Assembly: GCA_958354085.1 (NCBI GenBank)
Contig: CATWUX010000106.1
Span: 1-7,748, forward strand
From: an uncultured Oscillospiraceae bacterium
Lineage (GTDB): Bacteria > Bacillota > Clostridia > Oscillospirales > Acutalibacteraceae
Length of the DNA: 7,748 nucleotides
Direction of reading: 5' to 3'
Shown here: positions 1-6,338 of the stretch, in pieces
Layout: each line of letters starts with the position of its first letter
Position numbering within the stretch: the stretch's first letter is position 1
Position numbers and translations under genes: made by a program
Notes under the pieces: generated by a model
What the model was told of the DNA's origin: nothing
What the model saw: only the letters and a program-made list of their open reading frames with translations
Database searches by the model: none

Positions 1-412
1 CGGATATAAAGCCGTTAAAAAACGTATCCGCATTGCCGGCGATTGCCTGTCCGTTCCCAATCAGAAATTCGGCAAAATATTTGACAACCCAGCCGCCGAT
101 CACGCAATAATAGGGGACGATAATAACCGGTATGAGCGCGGCCACATACCCCAGAAAACCGAATCGCCGGTCGAGCGCTTTGTAGGCGCCGATGCAGGAC
201 AGGCGCGTTTTGCGCCCGATCGCGATTTCTGTAATCATCAGCGAAAAACCGAAGGTTACGGCCAGTATGATATATACCAGAAGGAAAATACCGCCGCCGT
301 ATTTTGCGGCAAGATAGGGGAAACGCCACAGATTTCCCAAGCCGACAGCGGAACCTGCCGCCGCCAGCACAAAGCCGATCCGGCTTCCAAAACTACTTCG
401 ATTCTTTTGCAT
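1..412 (-). CDS. Neurotransmitter:sodium symporter (NSS) family transporter, N-terminal part, cut by window edge
   Basis: This is the first 137 codons of a Na+-coupled symporter of the inner membrane; the rest lies beyond the left edge. Reading from ATG at 412-410, residues about 10-32 hold the family's first membrane helix with the signature GSAVGLGNLWRFPYLA. In LeuT-type proteins this stretch is the unwound helix that binds substrate and sodium. A second hydrophobic helix (IFLLVYIILAVTFGFSLMI, about residues 39-57) and a third (about 82-110, with GYVAALIPVIIVPYYCVIGGW) follow. Known members usually carry amino acids or related amines and have 11-12 helices in about 440-500 residues. The substrate cannot be told from this fragment. 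AGAGGGG lies 4 bases before the ATG and supports the start. The gene sits 38 bases downstream of the phosphatidyltransferase on the same strand, so they may be co-transcribed. I am confident of the family and not of the cargo. Confidence 0.9.
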   Translation of the reverse strand, partial: MQKNRSSFGSRIGFVLAAAGSAVGLGNLWRFPYLAAKYGGGIFLLVYIILAVTFGFSLMITEIAIGRKTRLSCIGAYKALDRRFGFLGYVAALIPVIIVPYYCVIGGWVVKYFAEFLIGNGQAIAGNADTFFNGFIS

Positions 413-450
413 AAAACCCCTCTTTAACGAAATTTCTAAGGATAAGTCTG

Positions 451-990
451 TCAGTTTCTATTCTCGGTGTCTTCAAGATGTATCTCCTCCTTGACTAACG
501 CGCTCTTGCTGCGGTTTCGTATAATATATCCTTCTTGAATTGCAGCAAAAGTTGCAACAGCGCAAACGGCTGCTACACTATATTTTACATCCATGATGGA
601 AAACGTCAGCGGAAGGAAAAATAACAGTAATCCGGTAACCTTATTCATGGCCGTATGCTCTGCCACGAATTTCTTCCGAACAATAAATCCGGATGCCACA
701 TTGATTATCTTTATCATTCCAATAACGTTTATCCATATCCAAAGCCATACAGGAATGTCCATTACCGGAATCAGTTTAAACAGGCAGACTATTATAAAAA
801 TGAAATCCGCAACAGTATCCAGCTTTGAGCCAAATTCACTGACGGTATTCATTTTTCTTGCTACTGTTCCATCAACCATATCAGAAAAACCCGCTATCAG
901 GTAGAACACATAGAACGCTGGAGAAAGTGCCGGACAGAACAATAATGCTGCACTGCAAATGATTCTGAGGCTTGTTATGATATTGGCCAT
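451..990 (-). CDS. CDP-alcohol phosphatidyltransferase family membrane protein
   Basis: This 179-residue membrane enzyme belongs to the family that transfers a phosphatidyl group from a CDP-linked lipid to an alcohol such as glycerol 3-phosphate, inositol or serine. The complete metal-binding signature D-x2-D-G-x2-A-R-x8-G-x3-D-x3-D is present: D37, D40, G41, A44, R45, G54, D58 and D62. Hydrophobic segments follow at about 63-75, 80-105, 118-132 and 135-152, and the tail is charged and hydrophilic. The length suits PgsA-like members, but nothing identifies the acceptor alcohol, so a pgsA or pssA name would be a guess. AAGGAG lies 7 bases before the ATG at 990. Three sampled 60-base lines within the gene are 38-43% GC, while a sampled line in the next gene upstream (1138-2535) is 68%, which hints at separate ancestry. 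The upstream gap (991-1137) holds no convincing terminator or promoter, so read-through from the methyltransferase gene is possible. Confidence 0.88.
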   Translation of the reverse strand: MANIITSLRIICSAALLFCPALSPAFYVFYLIAGFSDMVDGTVARKMNTVSEFGSKLDTVADFIFIIVCLFKLIPVMDIPVWLWIWINVIGMIKIINVASGFIVRKKFVAEHTAMNKVTGLLLFFLPLTFSIMDVKYSVAAVCAVATFAAIQEGYIIRNRSKSALVKEEIHLEDTENRN

Positions 991-1137
991 GCACTCACTC
1001 CTTCTTATAATATCTAATCCGCTGCCTAAACCCTAAGAGCGATTTTGCCGTAGATATGTTCTGCTATGCAACAACCGGACTTTCCCGAAGAAACTCCACC
1101 TTGCGAAAAATCCCGGAAATACAGCACTTTCTAACAC

Positions 1138-2535
1138 TTATCTATTTTTCCTTGACAGCAATACCACCGTCTCCACATGCGGGGTGCGGGGGAACATATC
1201 GACGGGGGTGATCCGCACCGTGCGGTACGCCTTCTCCTCAAAACGCTTTAAGTCGCGGGCAAGAGTGGCGGGATCGCAGGACACATAGACTACGCGGTCG
1301 GGAGCCATCGCGGCGATGGTGTCGATGACGGCGGCGTCACAGCCCTTGCGCGGCGGATCCACAACGACGACCTCCGGATGTACGCCTTCACGTTCCAGCT
1401 GCGCGGCAGCCTGTGCCGCGTCCGCGCATAAAAAGCGCGCGTTTTCGATGCCGTTGTCCGCGGCATTGCGAACCGCATCCTCGACTGCTTTGGCGACCAC
1501 CTCGACGCCGATGATTTGCCCGGCCTGCTTTGCCATGGACAGCCCGATCGTGCCGGTGCCGCAATAGAGATCCAGTACGGTTTCGGTGCCGGACAGCGCA
1601 GCAGCCTCGGCGGCGAGGGTATACAACCGCTCGGCCTGCCGGCGATTGACCTGATAAAACGACTGCGGCGACAGGCGAAAACGCAGCCCGCACAGCTCGT
1701 CCGTGATGGTTTCCTTGCCCCAAATCGCATAGCAGGCGCTGCCCAGAACCACGTTGGTATCCTCGCGGTTGATGTTCACCATGACGGACGCCAGTCCGGG
1801 AATCGACTGCTCCAGCGTATGCAGTAGCCAGCCGGTGTCCGGCAGCTTGCCGGAGGAACAGACGAGACAGACCATGATTTCGCCGGTCGCCTCCGCCTGC
1901 CGGATATAAATATGACGCAGCAGCCCCCGATGCGTGGCTTCATCATACACGGAGAGCTGCACTTTTTTTGCCCATTTGACGATGATATCCAAAATCGTTT
2001 TAAAAATTTCCGGCTGCAGCCGGCAATCGCGTTCTTCTATCAAACGGTGGCTGCGCGGCGCATAAAAGCCGACCAGCAGCCGGTGTTCACCTGCGGCAAC
2101 TGGAAATTGTGCTTTGTTGCGGTAATGATCCGGCTGCTCGCAGCCGACGATCGGCTGCGGCTCCAAGGTAATGCCGCCGATACGGCGCATGGCGTCGGCT
2201 ACACGCTGCCATTTATAGCGCAGCTCTGCCTCGTAAGTGACGTGCCGCCATGTGCAGCCGCCGCAGCGGCCGAAAGCACCGCAGTCACCTGCGCATCCGT
2301 CTTGCGCTCGACGGTCGGCGGAGGGAGTGATCAATTCTTCTATTCGTCCGTAGGCATGGGATTTCGTGACCTTGAGAATGCGGCATTGAATACGGTCGTC
2401 GATTGCCGTAAACGGGACAAAAACGGCCAGCCCGGAGCTGCCCTCTGCGTCCTGTATATAGCGGCCGACGCCGCTGCCTTCTGCCGTAACGCCGGTGATC
2501 TCCAGCGGAATGATCTGATTCTTTTCAAGCAACAT
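1138..2535 (-). CDS. rlmD: 23S rRNA (uracil-C5)-methyltransferase, RlmD/RlmCD (TrmA/RumA) family
   Basis: The protein methylates C5 of a uracil in RNA using S-adenosylmethionine. In Gram-positive bacteria one such enzyme (RlmCD) can modify both U747 and U1939 of 23S rRNA. From the start chosen here it has 465 residues. An N-terminal TRAM-like domain (about 5-70) precedes cysteines matching the RumA [4Fe-4S] ligands (C85, C91, C94 and C171). The C-terminal Rossmann domain has the SAM motif LDLYCGTG (321-328), DPPRKG (393-398), the catalytic SCDPATLARD with C420, and the general-base region TPHVET with E455. All key residues are intact. The frame runs on to an ATG at 2601, but AGGAGG lies 5 bases before the ATG at 2535, and the extra 22 residues do not resemble the family, so 2535 is chosen. 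The gene is transcribed away from the radical SAM gene. Family assignment is firm; the exact rRNA position is inferred from homology. Confidence 0.93.
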   Translation of the reverse strand: MLLEKNQIIPLEITGVTAEGSGVGRYIQDAEGSSGLAVFVPFTAIDDRIQCRILKVTKSHAYGRIEELITPSADRRAQDGCAGDCGAFGRCGGCTWRHVTYEAELRYKWQRVADAMRRIGGITLEPQPIVGCEQPDHYRNKAQFPVAAGEHRLLVGFYAPRSHRLIEERDCRLQPEIFKTILDIIVKWAKKVQLSVYDEATHRGLLRHIYIRQAEATGEIMVCLVCSSGKLPDTGWLLHTLEQSIPGLASVMVNINREDTNVVLGSACYAIWGKETITDELCGLRFRLSPQSFYQVNRRQAERLYTLAAEAAALSGTETVLDLYCGTGTIGLSMAKQAGQIIGVEVVAKAVEDAVRNAADNGIENARFLCADAAQAAAQLEREGVHPEVVVVDPPRKGCDAAVIDTIAAMAPDRVVYVSCDPATLARDLKRFEEKAYRTVRITPVDMFPRTPHVETVVLLSRKNR

Positions 2536-2666
2536 AGGGTCCTCCTGTATATAGATGATAATTTTGATAAAATCCAAACAAACTCCAAAATTCAAAAACA
2601 TCCTGCAAGCAAATTTTCAGACAAGAAGATATACTTAAGGTATTCTGGAAGAAAGTTGGTGCTTGT
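2536..2666. promoter_or_regulatory. AT-rich divergent control region between rlmD-like and BioB-like genes
   Basis: This gap must supply the start of transcription in both directions. On the plus strand TATACT (2630-2635) is a good -10 but has no convincing -35 at 16-18 bases. TATTCT (2641-2646) has CAGACA (2618-2623) at a 17-base spacing as an alternative. On the minus strand the best pair is TTGAAT with TTTATC at an 18-base spacing, which is weak. A small inverted repeat, ATTTT-GAT-AAAAT, lies at 2561-2573. Exact promoter choice is uncertain. Confidence 0.4.
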
Positions 2667-3629
2667 ATGCATTGGCGTGAGATGGAAGAGATGGTGAACA
2701 GCGGGAAACCGCTTGGCAAGCAGGAAGCGGTCGAGCTGCTGCAAATTTCCACGCATTCGGATGCGTTTTATCAGCTGCTGGCACTTGCCAACCGCTTGTC
2801 CCGCACCGAATATCAAAACCAAGGGTATATTTTCGCCCAGATCGGTCTGAATGCCGAGCCGTGCTCCGGAGATTGCGGGTTTTGCTCACTGGCGCAAAGC
2901 CATTTCTGTGTGGAGCAAAGCTATCGGCTGAGCAAAGAGCAAGCCGTGGTGGAAGCGGTTGCGGTCAGCCGTCAGCCGATTTCGGATCTTTTTTTAATGA
3001 CGACGGCCGATTATCCGTTGGAGGATTATTTGGATATCGGCGCGCAGGTGCGCCGGCAGATGCCGGAAGGAAAGCGTTTGGTTGCCAATATCGGCGATTT
3101 TGACGCCGCGCAAGCGGAACAGCTGAAAGCCGCCGGCTTCACCGGCGTGTACCACATTCACCGGTTGGGCGAGGGAACGGACACCTGTTTGTCACCGGCA
3201 AAGCGCCTGGCAACGCTGGACGCGGTAAAGGCGGCGGGGCTGGAGCTGTATTATTGTGTGGAGCCGATCGGTCCCGAGCATACCCCCGAACAGCTCGCGG
3301 ATGAAATGCTGCGGGCACGGGAGTATGGCGTGGAGGTGATGGCGGCCATGCGGCGCGTACCGGTGGCCGGCACACGGCTGGCATACCGCGGCACGATCAC
3401 GCTGCTGGAGCTGACAAAAATCGTGGCGGTCACACGGCTGGTTACGCGTCCGCACCGCTCGATGAACGTGCACGAGCCGACCGAAATGGCACTGCTGGCC
3501 GGCGTCAATCAGCTGTATGCGGAATACGGCGCGAATCCGCGGGATTTGCGTGCCGACACCGCTGCCGGGCGCGGCCTGAACATTGACCGCGTGAAGGCGA
3601 TGCTGGAAAATGCAGAGTACCGCATTTGA
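2667..3629 (+). CDS. Biotin synthase-like radical SAM enzyme, substrate unknown
   Basis: This 320-residue protein has the radical SAM cluster motif C-x3-C-x2-C at C66, C70 and C73 (CSGDCGFC). The cluster would cleave S-adenosylmethionine to start a radical reaction. The BioB/HydE/PylB-type layout is clear: a helical leader (about 1-50), a (beta/alpha)-barrel, and a BioB-like C-terminal block near MNVHEPTEMALLAGVN (266-281). By eye alignment, the positions of BioB's [2Fe-2S] ligands C97 and C128 are L110 and V139, and the C188 position is Y195 with a cysteine two residues later (C197). It is therefore unlikely to be a true biotin synthase. No biotin, hydrogenase-maturation or pyrrolysine gene is nearby. 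The block YYCVEPIGPEHT (195-206) may mark a subfamily. The ATG at 2667 has only a poor ribosome site: GGAAG lies 15 bases away. The M6 and M9 codons have no better one, and 2667 keeps a full leader. The gene is followed by a terminator and appears to be a single transcription unit. Confidence 0.85.
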   Translation: MHWREMEEMVNSGKPLGKQEAVELLQISTHSDAFYQLLALANRLSRTEYQNQGYIFAQIGLNAEPCSGDCGFCSLAQSHFCVEQSYRLSKEQAVVEAVAVSRQPISDLFLMTTADYPLEDYLDIGAQVRRQMPEGKRLVANIGDFDAAQAEQLKAAGFTGVYHIHRLGEGTDTCLSPAKRLATLDAVKAAGLELYYCVEPIGPEHTPEQLADEMLRAREYGVEVMAAMRRVPVAGTRLAYRGTITLLELTKIVAVTRLVTRPHRSMNVHEPTEMALLAGVNQLYAEYGANPRDLRADTAAGRGLNIDRVKAMLENAEYRI

Positions 3630-3653
3630 ACGCAGCGGAAAATCAAAGCAAGG

Positions 3654-3685
3654 CACCGAAACAGCCGTTTCGGTGTTTTCTTTTT
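3654..3685 (+). terminator. Intrinsic terminator of the radical SAM gene
   Basis: The stem CACCGAAA (3654-3661) pairs perfectly with TTTCGGTG (3668-3675) around a six-base loop and is followed by TTTTCTTTTT (3676-3685). It lies 25 bases after the radical SAM stop codon. Read on the minus strand the sequence after the stem is only moderately T-rich, so it may stop the convergent pseudouridine synthase transcript weakly at best. Confidence 0.9.
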
Positions 3686-3698
3686 GACGCCTCGCGGA

Positions 3699-4676
3699 TC
3701 AGCGCGTTTGCGCGCCTATGCTGCCGCTGTTGAACGCGGAAACAAACCAGATATCGCGTAGACAGAATTCTTTCCCGTTGAGATAATCCAGTTCGTCCGC
3801 CGGCGTTTGAAAGTCGAATACCAGTTTATAGGAGCATAATGCCTGCTTGTTGAAACCGGTGCCCTTGTTCAGCGCGTTGGTGCCATATTTTCCGTCGCCA
3901 AGCAGCGGGTGGCCGATGGAGGCGAGATGCGCGCGGATCTGGTGCGTGCGGCCGGTCAGCAACTCGATTTCCAGCAGAGACAAGCCATTTTTTTCGTCCA
4001 GTACCCGGTAACGAGTGGCGATACTGCGCGCACCGGTTTTGGCGCTGTCGGAGATATATACGCGGTTTTGCGCCTCGTTTTTTTCAAGATAACCCTCCAG
4101 CGTGGCTTCCTTTTTCCGGAGCGTGCCGTGAACGATGCAAAGATAGAATTTGTGGATTTCACGGTTTTTCAGCTTTTCGTTCAGAATGCGCAGCGCCGGC
4201 GCTGTTTTGGCAGCAATCACGATGCCGCAGGTGTTGCGGTCAATGCGGTTGACCAGTGCCGGTGCAAAGCTGTTTTCCTGCGCCGGATCGTATTCGCCCT
4301 TTTCAAATAAATACCGCTGTACGCGGGCAATCAGCGTGTCGCGAAACTCTTTTTCATCCGGATGCACGAGCAGTCCGGCCTTTTTATTGAGCAGCAGCAG
4401 GTGTTCATCCTCATAGACGATATCCAGTTGGCGGGACGCTGTCATAAAATCATAGACCGGCGGCGTTTCCTCCAGAAATTCCTCCTTGACGTATAAAGAG
4501 ATCTCGTCACCGGTTTGCAGGCGCGTGGAAATTTCGCAGCGCTTGCCGTTGACCTTTATATCTTTTGTGCGGATATACTTATACATCATCGAGACCGGTA
4601 AATTATGAAAGGTTTTGGTCAAAAACTTGTCCAAACGCTGTCCGGCGTCGTTGGAACGGACGGTAATACGTTTCAT
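3699..4676 (-). CDS. RluA-family RNA pseudouridine synthase with S4 domain
   Basis: The enzyme isomerises uridine to pseudouridine in structured RNA, probably 23S rRNA as in RluC/RluD. It has 325 residues. An N-terminal S4 RNA-binding domain (about 1-65, with AGQRLDKFL at 11-19) is followed by the catalytic domain (about 80-300). The family motif appears as VNRIDRNTCG (142-151), with D146 as the catalytic aspartate; the more familiar form is HRLDRxTSG. Further family blocks are LLNKKAGLLVHP (95-106) and LLTGRTHQIRAHLASIGHPL (239-258). RBS AAAGGAG lies 9 bases before the ATG at 4676. The gene is divergent from radC and convergent with the radical SAM gene. Which RNA site it modifies cannot be read from sequence, and RluC, RluD and uncharacterised Firmicute paralogues are all possible. 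Confidence 0.92.
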   Translation of the reverse strand: MKRITVRSNDAGQRLDKFLTKTFHNLPVSMMYKYIRTKDIKVNGKRCEISTRLQTGDEISLYVKEEFLEETPPVYDFMTASRQLDIVYEDEHLLLLNKKAGLLVHPDEKEFRDTLIARVQRYLFEKGEYDPAQENSFAPALVNRIDRNTCGIVIAAKTAPALRILNEKLKNREIHKFYLCIVHGTLRKKEATLEGYLEKNEAQNRVYISDSAKTGARSIATRYRVLDEKNGLSLLEIELLTGRTHQIRAHLASIGHPLLGDGKYGTNALNKGTGFNKQALCSYKLVFDFQTPADELDYLNGKEFCLRDIWFVSAFNSGSIGAQTR

Positions 4677-4711
4677 GGAGAAAAACTCCTTTGTTTGCTA
4701 ACATCCTGAAC

Positions 4712-4739
4712 AGTATACCACAGGTCGGGGGCTTTTCAA
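4712..4739 (-). promoter_or_regulatory. Promoter of the pseudouridine synthase gene
   Basis: Read on the minus strand, TTGAAA (4734-4739) and TATACT (4712-4717) are separated by 16 bases. A TGG directly before TATACT gives an extended -10 (TGn). The predicted start of transcription is near 4705, about 29 bases before the ATG. Its -35 overlaps that of the radC promoter on the other strand. Confidence 0.65.
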
Positions 4740-4761
4740 ACCATAAATTTTCTGATATACT
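4733..4761 (+). promoter_or_regulatory. Promoter of radC
   Basis: TTTTCA (4733-4738) and TATACT (4756-4761) are spaced 17 bases apart. Transcription would begin near 4768 and give a leader of about 46 bases before the radC ATG. The promoter lies inside the open frame that extends upstream of radC, which argues against any earlier start codon. Confidence 0.6.
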
Positions 4762-4813
4762 GAAGAAAACGCATTTTTCCTTATTTTCCCTGCAGATCAA
4801 AGGAGCGGCCGGT

Positions 4814-5512
4814 ATGAAGACCAATATACACGACGGGCATCGCGATCGGATGAAGCAGCGCTTTCTCAAAGAGGGGCTGACGCATTTTGACCGGCATCAG
4901 ATCGTGGAGATGCTGTTGTTTTTCGGCATTCCGCGCATTGACACCAACGAGCAGGCGCACCGCCTGATGGATACGTTCGGCAGCTTGTCCGGTATTTTGG
5001 AAGCGCCTTACGAGGAGCTACGGAAGGTGGAGGGGATTCCGGCGAATGCGGCCGCGCTGATCTGCTTTTGCGGGCAGCTGTTCCGGGAATATTATGAGGA
5101 TAAATATGCGGCCGGTACAATTTTACATTCGACCGAGGATATCGGACGGCTTGTGCTGCCGAAGTTTATGGGGCGCAAGAACGAGGCGGTTTTGCTGGTT
5201 TGTTTGGATAACCGCGGAAAAGTGCTGAATTCCTCCGTCGTTTTCGAGGGCAGCGTCAATGCGGCGGAAATCAATATCCGCCTGATCCTGCAGCAAGCGC
5301 TTCGCCATAACGCCACGGCGGCGGTGATTGCCCACAACCATCCGAACGGTCACGCCTTGCCGTCCAAAGAGGATATTACGACCACTATGCAGTTGATTAA
5401 GGCGCTGGAGGTGGCAGGGATACGGCTGATTGACCATCTGGTGGTTGCCGAAGATGATTATGTGTCTATGCGCGAGACCCCGACGATTGCCCCGATTTTT
5501 CATCGGGGATGA
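4814..5512 (+). CDS. radC: RadC family (JAMM/MPN-domain) protein
   Basis: This 233-residue RadC (UPF0758) protein has an N-terminal helix-hairpin-helix-like region (about 22-90, including LRKVEGIPANAAALI) and a C-terminal JAMM metal-dependent hydrolase-like fold (about 105-228). The JAMM zinc motif is complete: E145, then H174-x-H176-x7-S184-x2-D187 within HNHPNGHALPSKED. The family was once linked to DNA repair, but a general biochemical role is not established. The frame is open from 4691, but AAAGGAG (4799-4805) lies 8 bases before the ATG at 4814, and the predicted promoter is inside the upstream extension. The resulting length is close to the usual RadC length. The gene is monocistronic, with its own terminator, and divergent from the pseudouridine synthase. 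Nothing here suggests a plasmid or phage anti-restriction RadC variant. Confidence 0.93.
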   Translation: MKTNIHDGHRDRMKQRFLKEGLTHFDRHQIVEMLLFFGIPRIDTNEQAHRLMDTFGSLSGILEAPYEELRKVEGIPANAAALICFCGQLFREYYEDKYAAGTILHSTEDIGRLVLPKFMGRKNEAVLLVCLDNRGKVLNSSVVFEGSVNAAEINIRLILQQALRHNATAAVIAHNHPNGHALPSKEDITTTMQLIKALEVAGIRLIDHLVVAEDDYVSMRETPTIAPIFHRG

Positions 5513-5528
5513 TGTCCTTATAAAGCGG

Positions 5529-5569
5529 CACCCGCCATATGCAGCCTGCATACGGCGGGTGTTTTGTGT
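5529..5569 (+). terminator. Intrinsic terminator of radC
   Basis: CACCCGCC (5529-5536) pairs with GGCGGGTG (5554-5561). An inner TATGCA/TGCATA arm is separated from the outer stem by one A-C mismatch, and the loop is GCC. TTTTGTGT follows. On the minus strand no T-run follows the stem, so termination of the convergent isomerase transcript here is less likely. Confidence 0.85.
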
Positions 5570-5594
5570 AGAAAAAGTTTATGCGATAAATAGA

Positions 5595-6314
5595 TTATAG
5601 CGCTTTCATGTACGCCGCGTCGACCGCAACGCTTTCGGCGGGGGGCATGGTGTAGCCTTCCTGCTCGACTACGATATGCCGTGTGCCTTGTGCAAAGCCG
5701 GTTTTGGCAAGCGCCGCAAAATCCTGTATCCCGCGGCCAAGCTCCACGTTATCCTTGTTTTCCGCGATTTCTTTGAAATGCAGCAGGAAGAAGCGCCCGC
5801 TGTGCTTCTCGATGAATGCCAGCGGATCCACACCGGCATATTTCGCCCAAAACACGTCTAACTCCATCTGCACATGCGGCGCTTTTTCCATCAGCACCTC
5901 CAGCAGATAACGGCCGTCATCGGTCTGTGTAAACTCATGGTTGTGGTTATGGTAACCAAACGGAATGCCGGCTTCAGCAAACCGCAGGGCGCACGTTTCC
6001 AGATACGCAGCAGCTTCGGCGGCCTGTTCATAGGTGGACATTTCGATATAGGGACATGCGACCGTTTCCATGCCGACTTCTTTGGCGTAGGCGATCTCAC
6101 CGCTGAGATCGCTGCGCAACGCTTCAATGCTGACGTGGGAGCCGACCGCTTTCAGTCCAAATTCCGCCAGCAACGCTTTCAGCTCGGCAGCGGAATACTG
6201 CTCATATCCGGCAAATTCCACGCCGGTATAGCCCGCTTCCGCCGCGATGCGAACACGTTCCCGGAGAGTCGGGATATCCCGCAGGGAATACAGCTGCAAA
6301 CTAAATTCTTTCAT
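5595..6314 (-). CDS. Sugar phosphate isomerase/epimerase, xylose isomerase-like TIM barrel
   Basis: This 239-residue cytoplasmic protein belongs to the AP-endonuclease-2/xylose-isomerase superfamily, whose members use a divalent metal to isomerise or epimerise sugars, keto-sugars or inositol derivatives. Family marks in order are SLQLYSLRD (5-13), GVEFAG (31-36), SHVS (59-62), FGYHNHNHEF (119-128), MELDVFWAKYAGVDP (150-164), LLHFKE (177-182) and VVEQEG (215-220). Likely metal or acid/base residues are E151, H179 and E217, with the HNHNHE cluster near the site. It is somewhat short for the family (often 250-290) but complete. The start at 6314 has a modest GAAAGGA site 11 bases away. It lies 24 bases downstream of the oxidoreductase gene and surely shares its transcript. 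In E. coli the YcjS (Gfo/Idh) and YcjR (TIM barrel) pair interconverts 3-keto-glycosides, and a similar split of labour is plausible here. The true substrate is unknown. Confidence 0.88.
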   Translation of the reverse strand: MKEFSLQLYSLRDIPTLRERVRIAAEAGYTGVEFAGYEQYSAAELKALLAEFGLKAVGSHVSIEALRSDLSGEIAYAKEVGMETVACPYIEMSTYEQAAEAAAYLETCALRFAEAGIPFGYHNHNHEFTQTDDGRYLLEVLMEKAPHVQMELDVFWAKYAGVDPLAFIEKHSGRFFLLHFKEIAENKDNVELGRGIQDFAALAKTGFAQGTRHIVVEQEGYTMPPAESVAVDAAYMKAL

Positions 6315-6338
6315 CTGAAACGATATCCTTTCAAACGA

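Noticed and set aside
15..329. 104-codon minus-strand frame near the left edge
   Set aside because: It is out of frame with the symporter coding sequence, which is identified by the GLGNLWRFP signature and runs off the window.
1081..1119. Possible terminator hairpin between the methyltransferase and the phosphatidyltransferase genes (TTTCC/GGAAA arms)
   Set aside because: Only five bases pair before mismatches, the loop is long and no T-run follows. It is not a credible intrinsic terminator.
2536..2601. N-terminal extension of the methyltransferase to an upstream ATG at 2601
   Set aside because: AGGAGG is ideally placed for the ATG at 2535, and the extension is AT-rich sequence that lies in the likely promoter.
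1912..2697. Open frame of 261 codons on the plus strand overlapping the methyltransferase and the start of the radical SAM gene
   Set aside because: It is antisense to intact RlmD-family coding sequence and crosses the divergent control region. Its composition is that of a shadow frame and no family is recognisable.
4691..4813. N-terminal extension of RadC to 4691
   Set aside because: The predicted radC promoter lies inside it, and AAAGGAG is well spaced from the ATG at 4814, where family similarity begins.
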